Source: Triops longicaudatus
Lineage: Eukaryota > Arthropoda > Branchiopoda > Notostraca > Triopsidae
DNA length: 64,000 bases
NCBI GenBank assembly: GCA_022885665.1
Contig: JAGQDJ010000023.1
Span: forward strand, 310,001 to 374,000
Reading direction: 5' to 3'
The first letter of the stretch is position 1. Every line of letters begins with the position of its first letter. The translations under genes and the position numbers were made by a program. Shown here one piece after another: positions 10,406 to 21,254 of this stretch. Below the pieces are notes generated by a model. The model was not told the DNA's origin. It was given only the letters and a program-made list of their open reading frames with translations, and made no database searches.

Positions 10406-12635
10406 TTACGAGCCTGGGCGTGTCAAACGCGAGGCAAACCAGCGAAGTGTAAGAAAATAGACAACTTCAGCAACGTTAATTAGGCAAAAGCCGATGCAAA
10501 TGCTCATAACCCCACCGATACCGCTAAGAAGGTCACTCCAACCGTATAGCACATCTCGCTTATGAACGACGGACAGGTAATCAGCCAAATAAACGTTGAG
10601 TTGGATTAATTGCTGCCTATCCACGTAAATTTTGCTTGTAATCGAAAGATTTGCTACGCTTAACTAGTGTACCTTTCTTTGGTCATATTTTGCGAGGTTG
10701 AAATTGTACCGTATCTTACAGATCTGATGGGTACTGTGCGTACAGAAGTGTCATACGAAGTTTGTGAGCAGCCTGTTTTACACAAGTCACACTTTGGGTG
10801 GAACGTTTGAATCACTAAAGAAGACCGCAGTATTAAGAAAAGAACATTCAGGTTTAAAGAATACTTTGGTTCCAATTGACGTGTTCCTTCAGACATGAAT
10901 ACTGGGACGTCCGACATATGGTAAAGTTCGCCTTTTCTGTTGGGTTTAGGGAAATAATAAGAAAAGAAAGTTGACAGTGGCAAGTAGTCAAATATATCGA
11001 TTTTTTCAGTATAAAACATAAGATACTATATCCATTTCGAGACTAATTTTGGCACCTGCGTAGTAATATGGAATACAATTGCAGTTTGCAATGCTCTTGT
11101 GGATTACGCAGGCCGATTGACAGTTCGATACACTGTAATCCTTGACGTCGTAAACGGAGCCTTCTTCCCTGGAGTAGCACTGCCTTACTTCCGATCGGTA
11201 AGCAGCTTTTGCATGAGGAGTGGTGTATATACGAGAGGTACGAACAGCAAAGAAGATCTGAGTACCGGCGGCTGCAGGTAAAGCTCGCTGATACATATCT
11301 GGAGCATCTCCAGGATGATGAACATAGACCTATACAAATTTGATGTAAATTTTAATTTCAACAGCAGAATTTCAACTTATTAAAAATATAAATTTTTACA
11401 TTGTGATCTTTACGAATAAGTAGCTTTCAAACTGTTACTGATCAAGAACAATTTAAAAACGTGAAAACTGTTTACTTGAAAAGTTAAATTAACTAAAACT
11501 AAAAAAAATACACTCGAACTCGCAATTTTACTGACAAAATTTTATGTGCAAGATTTTAGGAACATAGTTAGGCAAAATTCTGCTGTAGTGTTTGTCATTT
11601 AATAAAGTTTGAAAAGAGAACGTCACTTTGAGACAAGAGCTTGAATTCCTTCCGGTTTTCAACCAAACAGAAAGGCCCCAGGATATTCCCGTAAATGTCC
11701 GCCCCATAACATCTCTGTGATTCTCTGCTTTTCTTCCGAACTCACGATCTCTGTCGCCAAAAGTTTCCAGTGACCCATTTTTATACGGGAAAGATTGCCG
11801 CCTGTAAGTTTTCCTGTATACTATAGAAATGAAATCTTCCATCCATGACGAAGAGAGCAATCCTTACGGGAAATAGGAGTGATATTTACGAATAATGCAA
11901 CAGTACCCCATATCAGTCAGATGGTGTGAAATGTGATCACTGCACTCAAACTGACGATTCTGCCAAGCACACTGCATAAATATTTCGGAACATGGCTGGT
12001 TTTGCTACATGCAGAAATAATTAAATTAACTTCCTCCATATGTAACGGTTCTTTGTTTGGACGTACTTTATACATGAACGATAGCAGATCACTCATAGTT
12101 AGGTTTAATTTTTGCATTTCTGCGTCAAATAGCGCAGGTGACATCTTTAGATTACCGAAAGCTGTCATGTCATTTGCTAGTTTAAGGATCACGTTAGATT
12201 CGGACTCGTTATAACTAGCCTTTCCAAAGTGTTTTAGAATGTGTTGAAAGCGTAGTTCACAACTCGTTACCCGAATTTTTTCAACAGGTCGTTTGATCGA
12301 TTATAGGGTAGTTTCTGGGCACTGCATACAGTGATGGCAGGGAAGCGTGTGTAGTCTGACGGGTTCGTCTCGAAGTTTATGGAAATAATTAAGGGAGAAC
12401 TGGCTTGTTTCATTAACAGTTCTGCTGCCAAGTAACCAATAGAGACTACAGCTAACAAAACAAAAAACAGCCAAAAAATTCTATCCCAAGGACGTGAGTT
12501 AGAAAAGCATGGTAAGAAATACTTCACACCGTGCATGTTGGTAGAACGCAGTAGTTCGCTACCTATAGCAAGCCAACTATTTTCAGGATCAATCACCGGT
12601 GATTTTGACGGTGTAGGCGTACTCTTGTTTTGCAT
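10406..12635 (-). CDS. DEG/ENaC channel subunit, array copy 2, with GFC selectivity-filter variant
   Basis: Pickpocket-like DEG/ENaC subunit, 507 aa. Eight exons join with no phase error: 12635-12271, 12214-12067, 12004-11868, 11801-11627, 11329-11056, 10936-10865, 10814-10673, 10616-10406. The N-terminal gating motif is STNMHGVKYF; TM1 is IFWLFFVLLAVVSIGYLAAE. The extracellular domain starts with FPAITVCS and has QPCSEI, CAWQNR, GYCCII, a Cys-rich thumb (NCQSACVI, CNCIPYYYA) and the CDLCKTGCSQTSYD loop. The pre-TM2 motif is YGWSDLLSGIGGVM. The TM2 filter, normally G-x-S, reads GFC; the Cys codon is at 10486-10484. Every exon has the same length as the matching exon of copy 3, so the two are recent tandem duplicates. 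Substrate, gating ligand and tissue cannot be read from sequence. Confidence 0.92.
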
Positions 12636-14310
12636 CTTTGAATGACTAATCTCACTTAAGCACTGTGCACTTTTTAACCAGTGTGTCTTATTTAAAACAG
12701 AAATGCGTTGGCAAAACTAAGCCTGCCTTTACGTTCACAACTCGTCTTCGTTTAAACTGGAACATTAAATGCAACTTGACAGCGAGAGCATCCCTAGCAC
12801 CCTAGCATGCGGAAATTGTAACGTTCTGTGCAAGCATGTAAAGTGATTTTCAAGCAGAAAAATCAACAGCTGACGTGTAAGCAAACAAGTTAAGTGTGGT
12901 CCAAAGAAGCAAACGGAGAGATAATGACTTTGGCTTCATGTCTATTAATATTTATAAGTGTACGGACAATTAAGAAACTTTCCTTTTAGCAGTTTTAGCA
13001 ATGCCATGCGAAAAGGTCATTAGCCTTGACGACTAGCAGGCTCGCCTACTCCAGTAATAACGAAGCTTTCCAGTGAGAGCACGTACATGGCAGCTGTCAA
13101 GTAAGTGTGACGAACGTAATCAGTTATATTAAGCAAATTTATGTGGTATATCCAAACTCAAAATGAATCTTGACTTTGTAAGCATTTATGACCCATTTAA
13201 TCAGAGTAGTCTAATGAACACGGAGAAAGCTGTTCCCATTTTTAACTACGTTATTATAAAATAGAAATTAACAGTCGGATTGTATGTTGTTCTTTCATAG
13301 TTTGGTACACATACTTTTGAGTACAGGTAAAGGAGGCTCGCACAAATTTTAACACAAGTTATAGCTTTTGCAAAAAATAGAACCGGAAATAATCGTTATT
13401 GTATACGATAAATCAAACTTACACTAAAAAACCTTACAGTAAAAGGAGTGAAAATATTTTTAGAAATTAAATAGAGTTTGATTTCACGGCTTGTATAATA
13501 AAATGGATGCTACTTCTTACGCTGTTACGTTGATACACAAAAATTACCAAAAAATATTATATGCTCGCCGAATGCAGCAGAAAAACACATGAAACGCTCA
13601 GACAACCATAGTTCCACAAAAATTTTAAAGGAGACATGGAAAGCTCACGCTGAAATCTGATTGTAATGGCATTTTCATTGACTAACGGAAACGCACCCCG
13701 AAAAGTGGCAACTCTGCATGCCGTAGCGCGCTTTCAAGTTCAGAACTGCAGGTATGAGGAAAGCCACGACAAATAGAAGTAAAACGGTTGTACTTAATTT
13801 CAGTATATTACGCAACTGTTACGAAGAAAATAACACACTATTTTTTACTGTCATAGCAAACTTGTGGCGTTTAATAATGGCGGCTCTATAACTGTTGCAT
13901 TTTTCTAGGTTTAATTCTTCATCAATACTATTTCTAGACCGAGTTGACGTTTGAGTGTTCCCGTAGTGATTGAAGCTGAAACTGCAAGTTTCCGTTACGG
14001 TACATTTAGAGTGACACGAAAAATTTAGTAAACAAGGATTCTTATGGGGAAACACACGTTAAACACTATGTTACTCTTCCCGCAACGGGTAGCCTGTTGT
14101 AGCAAATGAGGGCTTCTTGTTTGAAGACTAGTTTGACCTCATGTCACTTTTTAACTGAACATGCAGTGCCTTAATAGAGAGCAGGGAGACCTCTGCATCT
14201 AGTGGTTATATACTCGGATGAACAGTTTAGTTGTGCTTTGAGTGAAAACTTCAAAACTGCGAAATATTGTAATTGGTGCAAATCTCCTCAAATATGTCCG
14301 AGGATAAAAT
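12636..14310. other. Gap between DEG/ENaC copies 2 and 3, with one coding-like fragment
   Basis: About 1.7 kb, mostly AT-rich non-coding DNA. On the minus strand at 14058-13822 there is an open stretch rich in Cys and basic residues. After an in-frame TAA, the same frame continues to about 13680 with a hydrophobic segment (ILKLSTTVLLLFVVAFLIP). It might be a decayed membrane-protein exon pair, but I cannot tie it to a family. Confidence 0.35.
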
Positions 14311-16425
14311 TTATGGGTTTGAGTATGTCGAACGCGAGACTAACCAACGTATTGTAAGAAAATAGACGAATTCGGCGACGTCAATTAGGCAAAAGCCGAT
14401 GCCAAGACTCATAACCCCACCGATACCGCTAAGAAGGTCGTTCCAACCGTACAGGATGTCCCGCTTGTAAACGGTGGAAAAGTAGTCGGCCAAATAGACG
14501 TTGACTTGAATCAATTGTTCCCTGAAAAACGACTTCATTAATAAACAAACTTTCAGCTTATAAAATTATACTTTTCTATTGTCACATTTCCTGAAGATGG
14601 GAACAAGCTGGATGTGTAGGACAAGAAAGGTACTCTACGTACCGACGTATGGTAAGAAGTTTGGGAGCAGCCTTGCTTACATAAGCTGCATTTTGGATGA
14701 AAGGTTTGGATTACTAAGCAAATGAAAAGGTATTGAAAATACCGTGCAATATACACAACTTGCTAACGTTACTGGAGTTCCATTTGGCGTGCTCCCTTAA
14801 ACAAGAATATTTGGAAGTCCTGCATATGCTATTGTTCGACTTTTCTGGCAGGGTCCAGGGAATGGCCGTAAATGAAACAAACCGCATTAACCAATGGCAT
14901 TAATTTCACCTTTTTTATGGAATGAAAACGAGAATTCCAAAAGATACCTGCATAGTAGTATGGAATGCAGTTGCAGCTTTTAACACTCTTCTGTATCACG
15001 CAAGCCGATTGACAGTTCGCCAGGCTGTAATACTTAACGTCGTAAACAGAGCCTTCTGTTCGTGCAAAGCAATTTCGTATTTTGGGGCTATAAACAACAT
15101 TTGTCTGTTTGGTAGTGGTTATGCGAGAAATACGCACAGCGAAAAAAAGCTCAGTTCCGTGTGTCACAGGCAATGCACGTGGATACAAATCTGGTGCGTC
15201 AGCAGGATGATGAACGTACACCTAGAAAATTATGACAGTTAGTTGCCATTTTGCGAAAGAATATTGGAAACGTAATAACTACCGCAGTCAAGGAAACGTG
15301 AAATATATTTTTATGAATCAAGAGTTCAATAATACTAAACTGAGTACAAGTAACATGACGTTTTAGACCAGTAAAATAGATTGAAAAACAGCACTTTGAA
15401 ATAAGAGCTTGAGTTCGTTCTTGGATTTAACCGAATTGAAAGGCCCCATGAAATTCCCGAGAATGTCCGGCCCATTATATCCCCACGGCTCTTTTCTTCC
15501 CTCCTGAACTGACGATCAGCTGTGCCGAAAGTTTCTAAGGAACCATTTTTGTATGGAAAAGATAGCCGCCTGTGAGTCTTCCTATTTAGTTAATTAAATC
15601 TTTTTTTCTCTCCAGCGTAAAATTCAGATGCTTACGGGAAGTAGGAGTGATATTTACGGATGATACAGCAGTAACCCATGTCAGTCAAATGACGTAAAAT
15701 GTACTGGCTGCAGTCAAACTTACGACTTTTCCAAGTACACTGTGCGAACATTTCCGAGCAAGCTTGGTTTTGCTACGCGTGAAGAAAAATAAATTCAGTT
15801 AGATTAAATTGAAAAATTTTTCACTTATCTTTTTTAAAGCGATGATAGTTTAACATACCGCATACATGAAAGAGAGCAGATCGTTCATGGTGAGGTTTAA
15901 GTTATGCATTTCTGAATCAAACTGGGCAGGCGGCATCTTCGGATTCCCAAAAGCAATCATGTCGTCTACCAGGGCTAAAATCGTCTCAGATTCGGACTTA
16001 TTATATCTAGCAGCTCAAAGTCACTGTCAATCTCTGGAAACGCATGCAATTGCGTGTTACCCAAATTTTGCAAGCAGCTCAAGGGATCGATTGTAATCCA
16101 GCACATTTGTGTTGCAAATTGTCAGAGCCGGAAAATTTGTGTAGTTTGAAGGATTAGTTTCAAACTTGATGGAAATTATTAACGGGGAACTTGCTTGCTT
16201 TCTTATCAGTTCTGCTGCCAGATAACCAATTGATACAGCAGCTAATGTGACGAAAAATAGCCAAAAAATTCTGTCCCACCGAAGCGAGCTAGAATTATTC
16301 GGCAAAAGGTATTTAACACCATGCATGTTTGTAGAACGCAGAAGCTCGCCACTTGCTGCAACCCAGCTATTTGCTATGTCAATAAGTCGTAATTTTGACC
16401 ACGGAAGCCTTCCCTTTTTCTGCAT
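14311..16425 (-). CDS. DEG/ENaC channel subunit, array copy 3, with GFC selectivity-filter variant
   Basis: 507 aa, eight exons: 16425-16061, 16006-15859, 15772-15636, 15569-15395, 15221-14948, 14844-14773, 14713-14572, 14521-14311. Exon lengths (365, 148, 137, 175, 274, 72, 142, 211) equal those of copy 2 one for one, and the proteins are highly similar. The gating motif is STNMHGVKYLLP, TM1 is IFWLFFVTLAAVSIGYLAAE, and the extracellular part shows QACSEM, CTWKSR, GYCCII, NCQSACVIQ, CNCIPYYYA and CSLCKQGCSQTSYH. The pre-TM2 motif is YGWNDLLSGIGGVM. As in copy 2, the G-x-S filter is GFC (Cys codon 14391-14389). Introns differ slightly in length while exons do not, which fits purifying selection after duplication. 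An intact open frame argues against a pseudogene. Confidence 0.92.
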
Positions 16426-16953
16426 AATGAACGAGTGATCTCAAATAAAACGCAGCAAAATTCCTGTAACACGTAAGCTGCTTTATTTGTATTAGAAATG
16501 AATAATGAAAGAACGTAAACAGGTATTACCACAGACTTTCTTTTAAATTGGTACAAAAGATAGGCTTAAGTTGTGGTAATTCAAATGTAGTAATATGCGC
16601 AACTAAGCTTGTTACTTTCACAACTACTCTTCACATTAACTCGTCAAGTGCATACAATACACGTATTTGTAAAGCACGAATGTCTTTCGCATGCGTGGAT
16701 TGAATGCTTCTAAGCAACAATAGAGCAAATCACCAGTTGACGTGTGCATGGACAAGATAAGTGTAGACGAAGGGAGAAAACAAAAGGTAATGACTATGAT
16801 GTCCCATTCATTCATATATATATAAGCCAATAGCAAATTAGTAAGCATCAGTTTTAAGGACCTTCGTAACATTACGGAAACGTCAATAGGTTTGACGACA
16901 AACACTTTACCATTTGCATCAGAAAGCTATTCACCTGAGAAATCTTTGGATTG
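16426..16953. other. Intergenic spacer between DEG/ENaC copies 3 and 4
   Basis: About 530 bp with no coding exon that I can support. It should hold the copy 3 promoter and the copy 4 3' UTR. Confidence 0.5.
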
Positions 16954-19900
16954 CTACCGAAAAAAAATTAAATATGCAACCTCAAAAATGTGTAACAAAC
17001 TAATGCCTATGCCAAGACTCAAAAGTCCTCCAATACCGGAAAGTAAGTCATTCCATCCATAAAGTACGTCGCGCTTAAATGTTGCCGCGGAATCGCTTTT
17101 GAGATACATGTAAAGAAACGCCGTATCCCTAGGTTGACACGAGAAGTAACGTATTGTACTCTTTCTTATTTATGATTTTTGAACTACCTTGCTATAGAAG
17201 TCGTGTTGCCGGAAATGTCTTCGCACATTTCTGACACAAAACAATTTGAAGTAGAGTGCGTGACGGTGTCAAATGTAACATCGTAGGAAGTACTTTCGCA
17301 CTTCGGCTTGCAAGACCAGCATTTTGGATTGAATGCACGAAGAACTAACCAATTTAAGCTTCACTGTTAATTTTTTTTCGAACAATGAAAACTCTACCAG
17401 GATTCCATTTTATTCTGTTCTTAAGACATTGATAATTTTTGACCGTGCATATGCTGAAGTTTGACCATTCTAGGAAAGTAAAAGTTGCAATTAAAATTCA
17501 CAGTATATCTCATTGCCGATTTCCTTACCCCCGTAATAATACGGCACACAGCTACAGTTAGTAATACTTCGATATATTATGCAATTTCTGAAGCAAGCTT
17601 TCAAATTGTAGTTCTCAATTCCACCATACACTGAACCCTCGCCATCCGCGAAACAGTTACGGATTGAAATAGGGTAACGAAGAGCTTGCTGCGTGGTATA
17701 AATGCGTTTAACTGTTACGCCCATGAAGGTTATCATCCCTGTTTGAATTGGAATTGCCCAATGTCGCACAACGGGTGGATCGCTGGGATCATGAACCAGA
17801 ACCTAGAAACGTTGTGCAAGTTAGGAATTATTCACTTATCATACGTGTACCTTCAACGTTGAGCTCTGGTCAGAACCTTCCCACGGTCTTAAAATAAGTT
17901 GTAGTCCTCTTCTGATTCCGGACGTCGTGTTACCAAGAATTCGTGTCCAACGTGAGTTATTGAGAGGATTACTAGCAAATGCTTTAACTTTCTCAACAGA
18001 TCTCACAGTACCGTTTTTGAATGGAACAGTGTATTCCCGACGAACGGTCCTGTATTTTAAAAATATAGAAAAATAATGTCCCTTAAAGCTTCGTATACAT
18101 AAATCCCTTATTGGAGAATAGCAGGGTTAAAAAAATCAAAGAATCTGTTTTGACTGTAAAGTTGGCGTTAAGAAATAGCTAGTACATAGCTTTTCTAAAA
18201 ACTTTTAAATTACTAAATGAATTTTTAAATTACGGTCGAATTTTCGCTACTTTTTATTATACGGAAAACTGGAAATCAGGCAAACTGGTGCACTAGTCCT
18301 GATTTTTTTGAAATTTTAAGACATAAAGAGAAACGAAACCAGTCGGGCACTTTTTGAAAAGTTCATGTCTGAAATTTAAAGATTTTGAATGACAATATTG
18401 GGAAGTGCCATTTATCCAGATACTCTACTTGACTTCATTCAACCTCTGCTGTCAGTTACTAAAAAAAGACCTACCCTCCACAGAAGAAACTATGTTCCTA
18501 TCTTTTATTATACAAAATACAGTACTGAAAGTTGTGTACACCGGGGCCTTAAGACTAATTGCGGGTCAGATTGAACTTAGCAAAAACTTCTGTCGTGCAT
18601 TGTACACAGACCATTCTTAGAACTTGGTGACTACACGTTCCAATGTCGATGACTTTTAACCCACCTTTCAATAGCGTTAATTTGCTCAATATCACACGTT
18701 GCCCACCTTGTATAATTTATGACTGAACTTTTTAGATTTTTCGATATCGATTTATTTATAGAATACTGCAGAACGACCCCACAAGCTCCTATATTGCCAG
18801 CCTATCAGATATGCTAGCAGTGTCCCGCTAAAGGCTCTTCCCGACAGACAATTTTTTTCGTCGTTTTCAGGAATTCCATGCCCGCAATGGGGAGAAAGCA
18901 GCCTACGATTGGGTAATTGGCCAGAAATCGTCCAGAAAAAAAGGAAAGCCTGCCGGGAAGAGCCTTAAATCCGTTTTCGTACTTTCTGCGGCACATAGCA
19001 TTTTTAAATCACTATTGAGGAGCCCAGGCTACAGCTAACGCTCGTTGCCATTCTTTACATGTTGCAACTTGTTTTATTTATGATTATTTTTTAATGTCCC
19101 CTGTACAAATTACAGCAGAGATTTTTCAGTTTGAACTTTATGGCAATAAGGATCTTGACTGTCAGGCAGTCGGAGGCCGTTGGTTGGGGTCGTTGTTTCA
19201 TCTTATACGTGTAGTATTGAGATCGACAGAAATTTTTAAGAGATCTAGACTGAAAAAAAAATCACTAGAAACTTACAGCATGAAAACTGGAGAGTGGCTA
19301 TCATCAATCGGGGTAATCCTGAACACGAGGGTTAATAGTGAACTTTCTATAGAAAAACGAAGGCTACTTTCGACTGCTATTCAACCTCGTAACGCAATTC
19401 AACAAATAAGACAGCCAGACTCACTAATGAACAGGCTTTCTTAGAATACCTCAGCCAAGTTTGTGTTTTAAAAGATTTTCCGACAGCAAGAAATTGAAGG
19501 TAAGAGACAGCTGGCACAATTTTAGTTTTTCAAAATTTTCACCACCGAAGGACAACTAAGAAAGTTGGAAGCTCCGTTGTTTTTCTCCACAAAGATACTT
19601 CACCGACTTGGTATTCTGTCACTTAAAAGAAAACGCAGTTACAGCCTTTTGCCTCCAAGCAAACTCGACGTTCAAGTGAGTTATGAACTTTGATCCTTTT
19701 CCTGCGCTATGGCTTTTCCGAGACTAGCGAACCTTAGCGAGCGAGGAGGGGTCACGGAGGGCGAGACTTGAGGAAAGAAAGCATGAAAACTCAACTCGAC
19801 CCCCCCCCCTAGAAATTGGAAAAGCTGTTAACACACAAGACTAAAACAGAAAGTGAATTCTTAGGAAGTGCGACCTAGCTGCTAATGTGCAAAAAATAAG

Positions 19901-21013
19901 GCATAAGTACCGATTGCTTTGATGATTTTTTTCCCTACAAATAACTTAAGTCATCTTCTTAAAAGAAAATAGTTAAGTGTGTTCAACAGGCTCATACTAC
20001 AATAATACATAGAAGAAATTTTCTACTAAAGTGTTATCTCTGAATTTCGTCAAGCATTTTCCCTGTTCGCATTCAAAGTTTTAGGCATCACGGGAAAACT
20101 TTGAACACCAAATTTGAAAACAAACAGTATTCCGTGAATTTTACAGTAATTTCTATAAATGAAGTGCACGTCTCATGCTGCAGAACAACCTACTAAGCAA
20201 AGCGTTTTTGTTTTGTTCCTACACAAAGCCGAAATATACTAGAACTCTCCCCCCAAAACAGGCTCTTTTTCTTTCGAAATTTATCCTGTTCGAATATTGG
20301 AATACTTACTTGCGTGATGCTTTATTAGCAACCGTACAACAATAGCCCATATCGGTAAGTTCTCCTTGAGTATATGAGCTACAAGGGAACTGCTGATTTT
20401 GCCAAGCACAATAAATTACCATTTCTGAACAAGGCTGAGCATGCTGGAGTAGTCAAAATTATAAAGCGCTATTTTGTTCCAAGTTTTGAGCTTACCTCTT
20501 TAAGAAAAGCAAGCAAATGATTTACTGTTATTTTAAGAATCTGTAAAGATTGTTCGAATGCCGTTGCCCTTTCCGACGCTCCTTCTAATGATACCAATTC
20601 GTTTATTAAAGCAGCGATCATTTCAGCTTCTGTAGAATTATACCTAGGAAAAGGATTTAACATTTTAGATTATAGTTCTATTTTAAGCAACTAATGCACC
20701 CTTGTGTCTGTATTTGTTTTTTCAACCGTTCGGGAATAACGATATCAATGTTGCAGACAGTAATGGAAGGAAAATCGAAAAATTTGCTTCGATCCATAAC
20801 ACTCTGAATAGTAACCATCAGTGGCGACTGAGCTTGCTTATTAAGCAACTCCACAATGAAAAAACTAGATGATCCCATAGCCAAGATTATAAATAGTAAC
20901 CACAAAAATCTGTCTCTGTAACACCGTCCATCTTCACGAAGAAGGTACCGAAGTCCGTGGATCGACGTGGACCGTAAGAACGTACGAAACATTTTGGTCA
21001 AACTGACATGCAT
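16954..21013 (-). CDS. DEG/ENaC channel subunit, array copy 4, split by a 2.3 kb intron
   Basis: 490 aa from eight exons in matching phase: 21013-20700, 20643-20496, 20443-20310, 18049-17851, 17802-17529, 17469-17398, 17344-17188, 17128-16954. The three 5' exons carry the gating motif STSIHGLRYLL, TM1 (FLWLLFIILAMGSSSFFIVE), FPSITVCN, QPCSEM, CAWQNQ and GYCCTV. The 3' exons carry the remaining thumb cysteines (CSCVPYYYG, KCWSCKPKCESTSYD), YGWNDLLSGIGGLL and TM2 with filter GIS. The C-terminal tail is very short (stop directly after LIFFR), shorter than in the sister genes. The 2,260-bp intron between exons 3 and 4 is far larger than any other intron here and contains repeat debris. Reading the two halves as one gene is supported by the exon order of copies 2 and 3 and by phase. 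The start may be 21013 or the next Met. Confidence 0.87.
18523..18552 (-). mobile_element. Terminal fragment of the TTAA-flanked (piggyBac-like) MITE family
   Basis: The sequence TACTGAAAGTTGTGTACACC then GGGGCC followed by TTAA is nearly the reverse complement of the left end of the element at 24302-24546. It looks like one end of a second copy in the opposite orientation. I could not find its partner end within about 300 bp to the left, so the copy is decayed or truncated. Confidence 0.5.
18831..18966. repeat. Short inverted repeat (hairpin-like element)
   Basis: AAGGCTCTTCCCGACAG at 18831-18847 pairs with the reverse complement of 18950-18966 with one mismatch in 17 bases. The loop is about 100 bases. 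It may be a small MITE or foldback element inside the copy 4 intron. I did not find a target-site duplication. Confidence 0.5.
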
Positions 21014-21254
21014 TCAAGAGCCAAATACAGACTTGTGAGTTTTGGTTACGGAAACTAGCCTGGGAAAGGGCTATGGGTGTGTCTACGTTTGGAAATTATG
21101 TATGTAACCCTGGCACGTTATTAAGAAAATTCCCTTGCTATGCTGTCAAGGTAGTGGTGTGAAATGTGTAAACGGATAGTTAGAGCTCCTCGTGTGGGTA
21201 TTGAAGTGGGTCAGGTGCGGTAAATATACTAGCGACAGGCCTTCAGCTCGATAG

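Larger units (their letters stand above)
18050..20309 (-). other. Large repeat-bearing intron of DEG/ENaC copy 4
   Basis: The intron holds a terminal-repeat-like sequence ending in CCGGGGCCTTAA at 18523-18552 and a 17-bp inverted repeat pair at 18831-18847 and 18950-18966. A short C-run lies near 19801. Open frames on the plus strand (for example 19094-19444) show no domain. The size and content suggest growth by insertion. Confidence 0.55.

Noticed and set aside
19094..19444. 116-codon plus-strand open frame in the copy 4 intron
   Set aside because: No recognisable domain, no signal peptide, no splice context; may be a chance frame in repeat-derived DNA.
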